A stretch of DNA of 64,000 nt, from the NCBI GenBank assembly GCA_963383645.1, contig OY726560.1:154542488-154606487 (forward strand), written 5' to 3'. The notes beneath the pieces were generated by a model. The model was given only the letters and a program-made list of their open reading frames with translations. It was not told the DNA's origin and did no database searches. This stretch comes from Muscardinus avellanarius (Eukaryota > Chordata > Mammalia > Rodentia > Gliridae). Position numbers and translations under genes: made by a program. The stretch's first letter is position 1. Every line of letters starts with the position of its first letter. This document shows positions 44,484 through 55,322 of the stretch, piece by piece.

Positions 44484-45545
44484 GTCGACATAAGAGTACC
44501 TTGGACTCTGCTGCAATAAAGGTTTGAGAATTTCGAGACCTTTTGAGTTCTACAAATTTGTATATAGGAAAACTATGCCTTTGTTTGCACTGACTTCGAG
44601 ATTGACTTTCCTTCCATTCTGGATGTAGGCAACACTTCAAAGGAGCATTAGCAGCACCTGTGAGCACCTGTGACTTTGCCACCACCAAGATCACATATAT
44701 TTTCAATATATCATAATATATTAACAATCATAATATATTCAATATTATGATTGTGGAGTTTCAAAAGTAGTGTTTCTGCTCCTCCCTATTTCAAAGAATA
44801 GCAAATATGGGTCAGCTGTCAGCGCGTGTATTTGACACATTAATAATGTAGCACACATATCACTGTATCACACATTTGTCTATCAACACATTTTTATAAT
44901 TGCATTTTGATGCCATAGATTTTCTGGGTAATCCTATTTACATTGTTCTGTGCATTGAAATTGATGGTTCTGAGGAGTCTCTGGCAGAGAAGGGAGTCTA
45001 AACCTTTGGATTGGATCGATGATTTTCAAATTGCAGGACTGATCTAAGCAGCCATGGGTCATAAAATCAATTTTGTGGGTTGCAACTGCCATTTTTCTTT
45101 GAGGAGAAAATGAATAAAACAGAAAATATAAGAGCACAACTTATGTACTAAAGATGTATTACACTTTTATTATCATGTGGTATGTGAATATTGCTTCACA
45201 AAAAATATGTCTCTTAGTGTACTTTGGTTGAAACATTTAAGTCACAATCCTAACCATCAAGGATGGTTAGTACAAGAATCTTGTCTATGTCTGGCTCACC
45301 ATTGCTTATTTCCCTAGTATTTACAACAGTGCTTAAAGTTAATAGTTGGTCATCAAATATTGTCTGTAGAATGTAAGGACCATGTTACACATACCCATCA
45401 AAAATGGTTATAAAACCAAGAAATATTTTTGAGCACTTACCCTGGGCTGCGGAATGTGTCTGGCAGTGGCATTTCAATAGCGAACAGTCACCATTTACGT
45501 TGGAGAAGCTTTTAGATTAGCAGAATGAATATCCTTTTCAAAGTG
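44481..45545. other. AT-rich intergenic stretch with a possible DNA-transposon fossil
   Basis: Contains an AT palindrome (44724-44754). 'gggtcataaaatcaattttg' and 'tgggttgcaactgcc' (45056-45092) resemble a hAT/Tigger-type fossil that I cannot name. An L2/MIR-like 3' scrap lies near 45300-45372. No gene seen. Confidence 0.4.
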
Positions 45546-45554
45546 AGCTAAAAG

Positions 45555-45670
45555 AGGGAGAGGAAAGAAAGAGAGAAAGACGGGAAAAAAGATGAAGGAA
45601 GAAAGAAAAGGAGTGAGGGAACAAGGAAGGAAGGAAAGAAGGAAGGAAAGGGAAGATGAAGGAAATGGAA
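45555..45670. repeat. Purine-rich (GAAA/GGAA) tract
   Basis: Interrupted GAAA, GGAA and GAAG repeats; no ORF of interest. Confidence 0.8.
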
Positions 45671-47749
45671 GAGTGGATGAACCTGGGAGGTTTTCTGGAA
45701 GTGCTTTTACAAAGACCCCAAGGAGGACCGGAAGAAAACGCCATATGCCCTCTTCCACGGAGAACTCATTGGATCTGATGGGAGAACAGCAGGTTACAGG
45801 AGGCTGAAATTCTGTTCCCCCAGCTGGAGCCGTGCTAGCTAACCCAACTTCTAGATAATTCCATTGCCGCCATCTGCATGCGTCCTCTTTCTCTTGGGAC
45901 GCTCTCCTCTATTGACTTCAAAGAGCTCTCTCCACTTCACCAACTGGCAGGTGCCACCTCCTTTAGGAACCTTCTTTAGGAACAAGTCACCATCCAGATT
46001 AGTTGAACTGTGAGGCTACAAGTACCAGGAGACAATCTCATCCAGGCTAGGACAAGGTGGCCAAAGCCCAGGTGGGGAGAGGTAGCCCCAGCACGTGACC
46101 ATCAACTCTGATCTGGGTAGGTACTGTGGGAAGATGGAGCCCCCACCCCCTGTGGTTAGAAGGAGCAGGGCATGGCAGAGGGAGCTACCTGGGTCTCACT
46201 CTAAGACTTTCCCAAGCCCCCAGGCATGGTGTCAGCTCTGCCTTCTGGGCTCTGTAGTACTGTTGCATTCAGAGCCACATCTGCAATTCTTGGCTCTTGT
46301 TCAGTTTCCCACATAGGCCAGGAGCTTCTCACGACAAAGGACAACATCATAAGGGGCAGCATGTGGAATAGTGACCAGAAAGAGCCAGGTAAGGAGTTTT
46401 GCAGGGGACACTGGAGCTAGCTCCCTAGTAGGGAATATATGCTACAGACAAGCACACTTCTTCATTTTCACCTCCTCTCCCAAATCACAAGTAGGAGAAA
46501 TTGTAGCATCAAGTGGAACGTCCCTGCACTGAGATGGCCATGCAAGTCTAGGCTGCGAGTTACAGAGGTCACAGTTCCTGCCTCCGTCTCCGCAACAGAC
46601 CAAGCTCCTGCACTGAAGTCATTCACATTCCAATGACTAAAACTCAGACTGAGTTACGGGTTAACAAATGCCAGCCACGTGGGGGACCAGCCAGCCCTGG
46701 CAGCGAGGCCCCATTCAGACAGGGATTTGTGGTCAGCCAGTCTGGCAAGACTCAGACCATGCTGCAGGTTTCTGCTGCCATCTCCCCAGCACATTTGATA
46801 ACTTTTCACTGTGATTTTCAGAAGTGTATTGTCTCTGACCAGAAAGGACCAACTGGGCACTTGTGCATACATGTGTGTTCACACCCACCCCATACCACCT
46901 CTCCGCAGCCTCATGGAAGACTTCCTCATGATTCCTTGGCTACAAAGGGAAAGTGTTGAGACTTTGAAAGCTACTTCTGGCATTATCCTGGTCTCCATGG
47001 AAACCTCAAAACCAGAAAGGACTAGTCTGGGCTGAGTTATTTGTCTCCTAAATGAGGAGTCACAATAGAGCTCCATTCCCGAGGCTACAATTTAATAAGA
47101 CAGTGACAGGAGCAACACTTCTCAGCCTTTAAATACTGGGGTCTCATGCACGAGGGAGAGTCCCTTCTCATAGAGCCACATGTAAAGGTCGCCAGTTCTA
47201 GAACCGAATACGGGCTAATGTCTGCAGAAGTAGAAATAGCTATTCATGTATTATAGCAATCCTCTAGTGTTGTTAATAAAAATAAATAATAGCTATCGAT
47301 AATTGAACACTTATTATGTGCCAAGCATTGGGTGAAAGGCTTTAGCGATGCAAACATCTTTAGGTTCCTAAGTGCATTCATTCATTTCCTCTTCTCCTGA
47401 GTCCCTGGGGGTCCAGGTGTGATGGGGCAGTTGCTTTGGTCTTCTGTGCCCTGTACTCATTTGCTGTTTTTCCCCTAAATGAACTTTGGATTTTCACCTC
47501 CATTTACTAACTGGCACTGTGAGGGGCCTGACTACATCCACGCTCTGGACCTAGACACATGATCCAGGTACTGACTGGCAGTCTCCTTGGCTGTGGTCAT
47601 CCTAGGTTACAGGTGAAACCATTGGCCCCAATCAATTCTGTGAGGAACAACCCCAGGATCTTCACAGCTAATACTCATAACCTGTCCTCATTTATGCAAG
47701 AGTCAGTAAGCTACTGGGATGTAGGATTCAAAGTGCTAAGAACTTGAGT
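45671..47749. other. Intergenic stretch, no gene recognised
   Basis: Mixed-composition DNA with a MIR/L2-like scrap at 47285-47360 and a reverse copy of the unassigned repeat also seen near 24240 (here about 46985-47070). ORFs are short and unremarkable. Confidence 0.45.
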
Positions 47750-48060
47750 TGACTATTGCTCTGTAATAAGCCACCCCTAAACTTGCTGGCTTAATGTAAT
47801 AGCCACGTTATTATCTCTCATGATTTTGTAGCTCTGCTCGGATCAGCTGGAAGTCCATCTGCTCCGTGTGCTGATGGCTGGCTTAGAGCCACCGGGGGCT
47901 GGAGATCCAAGATGGTGGCTGCTACTGGCTGTTGGCCAGAACTCAGGTGGGGCCCCTGCCAGAGGAAGAGCCCTGCTCTCTCTGTGGCTTCTTTATGCGG
48001 CTAATGAGTTTCCGGAACAAGTGTTCCAGAAGGGCTATCTCCAGTGTGGGAGTACTACCA
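47750..48060. mobile_element. Ancient MLT1/MaLR-like fragment
   Basis: 'taataagccacccctaaact', 'gctggcttaatgtaatag', 'ttattatctctcatgatttt' and 'gatccaagatggtggctgct' follow the order of an old mammalian LTR-type repeat. Family name uncertain. Confidence 0.45.
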
Positions 48061-48074
48061 AGCCTGTACTTATC

Positions 48075-49000
48075 AATTCATAAATCGTATAAAAATGATA
48101 CAGTGCATAACTCTTTGAACCTGGCTTTTTTTAAACTCACGTAATGATTTTGGGGTCCACCCAGGTTGATTTGTGCATCCGCGGGAGGAAGAAAGAGGGA
48201 AATTCCCTAATGTACATGACGTACATTCACAAACATATCAAAGTCAATCACTAACTTCAAACATGAGAGGGAGGGAGGGGCGGGAGTGCGTGGGGATTGG
48301 GGGAGGGCTCAGTGAGTGGCGTGCGCATGTGTGCCCCCACGAGCTTGTTCTCCATTAAGATGTATGACTATAATGCACCAATAAAATTCTTTTTAATTGT
48401 CTATATTATTTTATTACTGAGTCAGATTTCATAGAATGGATGTCCCACCACTTTTTTATCCATCTGCTCATTGATGAACATTTATCTGAGTTCTTTCCAG
48501 TTTGGGGCTATTACAAACAAACCTACGAACATTCGTTCACGCATAGGTGCTTGATGAATGGACACTTTCATTTCTCTTGGGTAAATCCCTACCAGTAACA
48601 TTGCTGGATTGTTTAGCAGATGCACATTTAACTTTTAAGGAACCACCAAACTGTTTTCCAAGGTGGTTGGACCATTTTACCTTCACAGTAGCAGAACATG
48701 AGACTCCCAGCTCCTCCACATCCCCACCAGCACTTGCTAACGCGTGCCTAAGTTTTCTGCATTTTAATTTAAGTCATTCTCATAGGTGCAGCATCTCATT
48801 GTGGCTTTAATTTGCATTTTTCTAATGACTAAGGCTCTGATTATATTTCCATGTGCTTATTTTCCCTCCACGCATCTTATTTGGAAAAGCCTATTCAATT
48901 TCTTTTGCCCATTTGTTAACTAGGATGTTTTCTTATTGTTGAGGGCTCTTTATATGTTCTAAATGCAAACCCTTTATTAGATCCACTGCAAAGAGTTTCT
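48075..49000 (-). mobile_element. Old L1 3' region, reverse, interrupted by a younger tail insertion
   Basis: Antisense L1 sequence: 'tggggtccacccaggttga' before the interruption, then 'tattactgagtcagatttc', 'ctcattgatgaacatttat', 'gaacattcgttcac', 'ccaaactgttttccaaggtg' and 'catctcattgtggctttaat'. The interruption (48179-48395) is another L1-type 3' tail, so this L1 was already present when that piece inserted. Confidence 0.75.
48179..48395 (+). mobile_element. 5'-truncated L1-type 3' tail, nested
   Basis: Polypurine G-rich tract (48265-48305) and terminal motif 'gatgtatgactataatgcac' match the tails at 35455-35641 and 40611-40810. It includes 'aaacatatcaaagtcaatca', also present in the latter. 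A clear TSD was not found. Confidence 0.7.
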
Positions 49001-49024
49001 CCCAACAACAGACCATAGGCCTAA

Positions 49025-49180
49025 GTATAAAACCAACAACCAAAAGACTTGTAGGAGGCAGAAGAGAAAATATCTGTGACCTCAGGTTAGGCAAATGTTT
49101 CTTAGACACAAAACAAAAGATAGAATCTATAAAGTAAAAGATAAATGGCACTTGATCAGAATTAAAAATGGCTTTTCAGA
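49025..49180 (+). mobile_element. L1 ORF2 fragment, forward
   Basis: 'gagaaaatatctgtgacctc', 'gttaggcaaatgtttcttag', 'gcacttgatcagaattaaaa' are the forward 3' part of L1 ORF2. It lies head to head with the reverse fragment at its left. Confidence 0.7.
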
Positions 49181-49535
49181 GGACAATTTTAACAGAATAC
49201 AAATGTTATTCTTAGCTCATTTCATAGATGACTACTGAAGTCTCTTAAAGATGAAGTGATTTGCCTGACTTGCCCAGAAAGTGAGGGTCAGACCTTGGGC
49301 CCGAGTCTGAGGGTCCCAGCTGCACATGCCTAGCCAATCATCCTCCAGTATTTCCTGAGAGTGTTCTAAGACTGCGATTTCCCCTTTAGAAATAGGAAGA
49401 GACCTTTGACACACTGACCAGTAACTCAGAGAGGGCAAAACACTCTGACATGTTTCCAAAATCCCAAAAGAGAAGAGAACAAAAAAACCAAGGCTATGCC
49501 TTTGGGGGACGGGGTGGGGGAGGAGAGAATCACAA

Positions 49536-49539
<4 letters not shown>

Positions 49540-49588
<49 letters not shown>
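49540..49588. repeat. (AC)n microsatellite
   Basis: Pure 49-base AC run. Confidence 0.95.
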
Positions 49589-49589
<1 letters not shown>

Positions 49590-52405
49590 CTTAGACACCA
49601 AGAAAAACGATAACAAAACATTCAACATCCTATCGCCAGAAGTCTACACAGCACCCCTTCAGCCTCTGAGGAGGACGTGATGAAGTCTATTTGGAGAAAT
49701 GTTTCCTCCACACCCTCCAGGAGGCCACCCCTGCCCAGCTGCCCAGGCACACTTGCTGGCTGGTGGAGATGACCGGAGCTTCAGGCTCTGGACAGCTGGG
49801 AGCAACCATCTGGCAGGATTTAGCTGATGACATCTGCTGGCTCCCTGATGGGGCCAAAGCAAGGCCACCTGGAAGGTTGAGGGGATCGGCCCCTCCCCAC
49901 CTCCCCACTTCACCTCTAACCCCAGAGCAGAGCTTGGTCTCTCTGCGCCTGAAAGGGCCACATCTCCAGGGGCTTCCACTTGGGTCACCTTCTAAGTGCG
50001 AAGGTAGGCAGGGGGATGCAGGTGAGGGTAAAGAAACCAAGTGGAGTTTGCTCCAGTCTTCCCACCCGGTTCCCCCACAGTAATAGTGATCAATGATCGG
50101 AATCTAAGGTGCATAAAGCACCGCGGTCATTCTGAATGGAAGCAGGGCGGGTGGGGGCTCCTGGGAGAAGGGGGTGGAAGAGAAGGAACTGTGAGCAGCT
50201 CCCTGTGTCGGGGACCCTCGAGGGCGCTCAGTGGAGAGACCCAAGCTCGACAGGGGCCAAGTACAGGGGGAGCCACTAGTTATAAGCACCCTGGTCTCAG
50301 GACACAAACATCTGAATCAGCACTGCACCAGTCTTGATGAACTTTCTGTAGATAAAGTCTTCTCAGAAAAGAATTCATAGCAATTAATAAGTGTTTTGTT
50401 TATTAAACAATTGGTACACATTATTATATTTAAACTTTTAGCAGCCCCGGAGTGTTATTATTCCCAGTTAACAGATGGAAACATCGAGGCTGACAGGGCT
50501 GAGGACTTCAGACTTGAGGAGGGGTGAATCCAGATGCAAAGGCAAGCGGCCCACTGTAGCTCGGGGAGTTTGCATCACAAAGAGGGATGACAGTCACTGG
50601 TGTAGACCAAGTGGACCTCAGGGGCCTGTAGACACAGCCCTAAGTAGCACAGAAAGAAGAGACGACAGTGAGGGAGACCTCAGGAGGAGAGGATGCAGGT
50701 CAAGCTGGCTGGGAGCTGAGGGGCTTCTGCAGGAAAAGGGAACAGGAGTCTGAGGGCATGTCCAAGGGGCTTAGGTCTCTGGTCACACTGTCTGCACCTG
50801 CCGTCAAGGGCTGGTGATAATGAGGCCGTGCTGTGGCCTACTCACCCCTGGAGTTCAGGGCATGGGGCATCCTCCGGGTGCTCAGCCACAGACTGTCCTG
50901 CTTGGGAGACCTCGGTCCCTGCGGGCAATCTGGCCCAGCGTGTGGGCTCCTCGGCATCCTCTGTCCACTATCTAGACCTCGACTCTCTGTTGCAAACAAA
51001 CACGACACCCAGATGTCTTCTGGTCAAACCCCCTGAGCCCTGGGCTCACCTGGGCCAGCTGGTCCCAAAGCAGAAGAGACATCAGATGCCTCTGCTGTGG
51101 AATATCTGCTGCAGGCATTTCTGAGCACGACTCAGACATCGTATGGGGACAATGTGGAGAGGCCCCTAGCACCCAACCTGAACCCACCTTTGTCAGATTC
51201 AGGGCCAGGGGAGGGGACAGAGCCACGGGTCCAGAGGAGGATGCCGCCCTGCCCGCCTCGGCCGCCATGCTCCTCCTCGCCAGTTCCCAAAGCAGAGGCC
51301 CCGTGCACACCGCCCTGCACCCCAGCCCAGAGCCAGAGTCATCTTGACATTGCAAAATGCAGTTTCCCACAGAGATTCTTAATTAAGAAAGAAAGCCCAC
51401 AGCCTGGATCTAACTGCAGAACAGTACTATTCCATTTCAAGGGTTTCTCCTTGTCCTCTCTCATTTTTTCAGACACAGACTCGGGAAGGACACTCAGTGT
51501 GCAAAGCAAAGGTGCCTGGGTCTACTGATGGGGTTTGGAAAGGAGCAAATCAGTTGCACCTGTGAGCGGGAGTCACAGACACACCCCAAGCAAAGAATGC
51601 CGTCTGTGGTGGCTTCCCTCACCACTGGAGGTCACCAGGCCCCTGCTGCCCCCAGGGTAGCATTTTCCATAGGGCTATCAAATGTCGAAGAGGAAGGATT
51701 TTTTCCCTAGACCAAAGGGCTCAGCAGAGAAAAAAGCAGAGGACTGTTGTTTCTATAAAACCAATTCTGGGGCTATTCTATTTTTAAGAATGTGGTTAAC
51801 TAGGGGGTTCAGAATAGATATCCCCACATACATGGGGCACAACCCATGGGGAGGGAGACAAATCACCTCATGGGCATATGGAGTCTCTGTAGTCAGATTC
51901 AAAGACTCCATGCTTGCAGGGAACACAGGGACCCTACTATGTGTGAAGCTTTACCAAGTTCACTCACAAGATCCTGATGCAGGAATGGCCAGAGAAAGGC
52001 GCTCCTGCTCCAGTCCAGTGCATATTCATTTGGCCACATGACACCAACGACACAGTGGTCAGCAAGTGGCAGACATCCCTGTCTTCACAAGCGTCCATGT
52101 TGCTTCTGCAGGCCAGCGAGCACCTTTTCCTGAGAACACTCCAAGCGTCCTTGTAGAACCATCCTCTGTCTCGTTCTCCACCCACATCCTTAGGATGTGC
52201 ATAACCTCCTTCCCCTAGTCCTAGACATGGACTTGTGACCCAAACCTACCCCTGAGAGAGCTCAAACAATCCCTGTGCCGGGGAGGCCGGGTCAGGGATG
52301 GGCGAGCAGCATCCGTGCAGGTTCTGCTCAACCCAAAGGCTCTGGTGGGGTTACTGGGAAGAGGAGCTCCCCTCTCCTGGGGATAAAATGTTGCCAGGTC
52401 TGGTT
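49589..52405. other. Intergenic stretch, no gene recognised
   Basis: GC-moderate DNA with many short chance ORFs. A reverse MIR fragment lies at about 50375-50505 ('aataagtgttttgtttatta', 'cccagttaacagatggaaac'). Nothing else recognised. Confidence 0.45.
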
Positions 52406-52411
52406 CTGCTA

Positions 52412-52598
52412 GCCTGCTGCAGTGGTACACACCTGTAATTGCAGCACTTGGGAGGCCGAGACAGAAGGTTGTGGGTTTGAGGCCAGCCTTGGGAATTTAG
52501 CAAGGTCCTCGGTAAGTTAGTGAGACCCTGTTTCAAAATTAAAAAATAAAATTGGGTGGGGGTGCAGCTCAGAGGTAGAATGCCTCTGGGTTCAATCC

Positions 52599-52600
<2 letters not shown>
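52412..52600 (+). mobile_element. Dimeric B1-ID SINE
   Basis: B1 half 'cacctgtaattgcagcact', 'gaggccagccttgggaattt'; linker 'caaaattaaaaaataaaatt'; ID half 'gggtgcagctcagaggtaga'. The end has turned into a TCTG repeat. Confidence 0.88.
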
Positions 52601-52629
<29 letters not shown>

Positions 52630-52630
52630 G
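52599..52630. repeat. (TCTG)n/(CT)n microsatellite at a SINE end
   Basis: A short TCTG run followed by CT repeats, grown from the ID tail. Confidence 0.9.
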
Positions 52631-53630
52631 GAACTGATACAATTTATCTCTAATGCTATGTTTTGAGAACCTTCCCCCTTTGAAATAACTTTCAAGGAAA
52701 CCAGAGACAAAGCGAAGGGATCCTGACGCTTTCCTCTGCACCCAGCTCCAGCTATACCTGATGCCCACTGCTCCTGGAAGCTTCAGTCATATTAGCCAAT
52801 GAATTCCCTTCTCTCTGAAGCTCATTGCAGTTGCTTGTTCTGTAATATTCAGTTGGAAGAGCCCCCTAACCTCTAGAATGAGGCGGGGCCTTACACACAC
52901 TCTGCAAATGAGCAACCTTTGACAAGCAGAGCCAAGGAATAAACCAAAGCCTTCCATCCATTTAGCCCCGTTCTCCACACCCGGCTGTTAACTTCTGCCT
53001 TTCCCCTCCCCCATAACCAACGCCATTCCCTCCCTGCCCGCTCACATCACCGCTTCTCAGCTCTCAACACCCCTAGGCTCTCTTCTTTGCCAGCTCGCCC
53101 TGGGTGGCCGCTGTCACCTGTGTCCCCTGCTCTCAGAATCATTTTAGCATCAGGAAGACAACTCTAGGAAGGCTATTCTTCCTACTTTCTTCCTGCGCCC
53201 GTCCTCTCTGCCAAAAAGGAACTCAGATAAAAGCCACATGTGGCATCTTGTTGAGTCCTTTTGTTTCTGTTTCTGTTTTGTCTTTCGTTCCTTCTTGAAT
53301 TTTTCCAGGACAGAAAGGAGGGAAAAAAAAAATCCCAAGCAATGCAGAACACAGCTTTTCCTATCTAAGATCAGTCAACAGTGGACATTACTAACACGTT
53401 TAAACACGGAAGAGTCTTGATTTGAATTGCTTCGAGACACATGTGACCTGTTCCCTTAGAGAGTAATACAAATGTCCTGAGAATGGCTTGGGTGCTCTAG
53501 TCTCCTGGAACCTACACTTCCCACTGACAGTATTTCAGGGCTGGATTAAACTGTGATGAATTGTGATGCTTGGACAAGTTATACCAGATTCTGAACATTC
53601 AAATGAAGATGTCCCTTGCTCTGCAGAGCC
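52631..53630. other. Intergenic stretch, no gene recognised
   Basis: Pyrimidine-rich segments (52980-53110) and unremarkable sequence; no ORF or repeat recognised. Confidence 0.45.
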
Positions 53631-53631
53631 A

Positions 53632-53632
<1 letters not shown>

Positions 53633-53669
<37 letters not shown>

Positions 53670-53705
53670 GCCTGCCTGCCTGCCTGCCTGTCTTCTGCCT
53701 GTCTG
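53633..53705. repeat. Compound (TCTG)n-(CCTG)n tetranucleotide repeat
   Basis: TCTG units (53633-53670) pass directly into CCTG units (to about 53690), followed by interrupted TCTG. The order TCTG then CCTG is the one seen in the expandable CNBP intron repeat of human myotonic dystrophy type 2. Here it is intergenic. Confidence 0.93.
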
Positions 53706-54783
53706 ATTTTAGAGGCCTGGGTAATATGCGTTCATTAGTTCTTCTGAGGATGGGGAGGGAAAAAGCAAAGAACAGGAAATATTAATGCAATTGCTTCTAA
53801 TCAGAGGCCCCAAACCCACATTCTCACACGGACCTGGCTCCAGATGTTACTTTTGCTTGCTTAGTGGCCAGCATATAAGTCCCATAAAAACCCTGATTTC
53901 TGGAGAGCTCAGCAGATCTGGTGCCCTGGGGGCATCTGGGCCTAGTGCTCGGTATGTCTGGTAATTCCAGCAAGTTCCTCCTGTTCCTGTGGGGCACACC
54001 TGCTTGGAGCCCCTGTCCCAAGTCACAGCTTGAGTGAAAGCCAGTTGGTATTTCCTCTCGGAGCCACGCTGCACCAGTGGGCACACACTATCCTGTGAGG
54101 GGCGACCACGCCGCGGGGCTGGCACGGAAGGGACGGGGTGAGAGAAGAGCGATTCCAGCAGCAAGACTCTGCTCCCCTGGCGCTCTTCTCTCCCAAGGGC
54201 CTCCTCAGGATGCACAGCTCACAGGAAGTCTGCCTGGGGACTCTGGGCCCGCTATCTCCCTCCCTGCGGGCATCCGGGGCAGCCCAGGGTCTGGCTTGGC
54301 AAAGTGGGCCTGGGTGGGCCCACCTACCCCCAGCCCTCAGCGCAGAGCATCCTGGGCTGGCTCAGATACCACTTTTTCTGAAGAAGGATTCCTATTAGAA
54401 TATGGGGGTGAGGAAGTCCTAATTCAAGCCGTTCTTTATAATAGGAAGGGAAAGAAGTTCCGTGACCCCAAGAAACAGCTTACAAATCTAAGACCCAACA
54501 GTTGTATTTCTGCACGTTAGCAAACAGTCCGCTCCGTTCTCAGACTGGTACAGCTATTCCCTTGCTCTGTACTTGAGTCTCAGTGGGAAGAGAAGCAAGA
54601 TGGCCCCTCACTTTACAAACTGGGTGGACAGACTGGTGCAGACGGAACTGTGGAAACCACTCCCCCTGACTCAGCCTCATACTAGTGTCCCCCTTTCTGA
54701 AGGCTTTGTGGTCTGAGGAGCAACTTGTGGTCTGGAGCCTGTGAACTATGAGAGATACCAAAAAAAAAAAAAAAATGCCCCTG
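53706..54783. other. Intergenic stretch, no gene recognised
   Basis: No repeat or gene seen. A GC-rich forward frame at about 54077-54520 starts only from GTG and has no recognisable domain. Confidence 0.45.
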
Positions 54784-54784
54784 A

Positions 54785-55081
54785 GGCCGGGTGCGGTGGC
54801 ACACTCTTGTAATCCCAGCATTTGGGAGGTGGAGACCAGAGGATCGTGTTTTGCAGACAGCCTCAGCTATTTAGCGAGGTCCTTCACAACTCAGTGAGAC
54901 CAAGTTTCAAAAATGAGGATCGTGGTTCACGGATAGCCTCAGCTACTTAGTGAGGCCCACTGCAACTTAATGAGACCCTGTTTCAAAATAAAGAATAAAA
55001 ATTTGAACTGGGGGTGTAGTTTGGAGGTAGAATGTCCCTGGGTTCCATCTTCAGTACTGCAAAAAAAAAATAAAAATAAAT
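54785..55081 (+). mobile_element. Dimeric B1-ID SINE with internal duplication
   Basis: The B1 half 'ggccgggtgcggtggcacac' is followed by two copies of the 3' B1 part: 'agcctcagctatttagcgag' (54858) and 'agcctcagctacttagtgag' (54937). Then come linker, ID half and an A-rich tail. It is longer than the other copies because of the extra ~85 bp. Confidence 0.85.
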
Positions 55082-55092
55082 AGACTAAAAAT

Positions 55093-55150
55093 TAGGGCTG
55101 GGGGTGCAGCTCAGAGGTGCAATGCCCCTGGGTTCCATCCCCTGTACCAC
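55093..55150 (+). mobile_element. ID-type SINE monomer
   Basis: 'gggctgggggtgcagctcag', 'atgcccctgggttccatccc', 'ctgtacca': a second ID half directly after the preceding SINE tail, giving a B1-ID-ID arrangement. It ends in a GAAA microsatellite. Confidence 0.85.
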
Positions 55151-55252
55151 GAAAGAAAGAAAGACAGAAAGAAAGGGAGGGAGGGAGGAAGGAAGGGAAA
55201 GAAAGAAGAAGAGAAAGAGAAAGAAAAGAAAGGAAGGAAGGAAGGAAAGAAG

Positions 55253-55307
<55 letters not shown>

Positions 55308-55322
55308 GAAAAAGAAAAAGAT
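55151..55322. repeat. (GAAA)n-rich purine microsatellite at an ID tail
   Basis: About 170 bases of purine repeats (GAAA, GGGA, GGAA, AAGA), with a near-pure GAAA block at 55255-55310. It evidently grew from the ID tail. A long polypurine strand can form triplex DNA. Confidence 0.93.

Noticed and set aside
54077..54520. 147-codon forward frame
   Set aside because: It opens only at GTG, has a composition shift in the middle and no domain.
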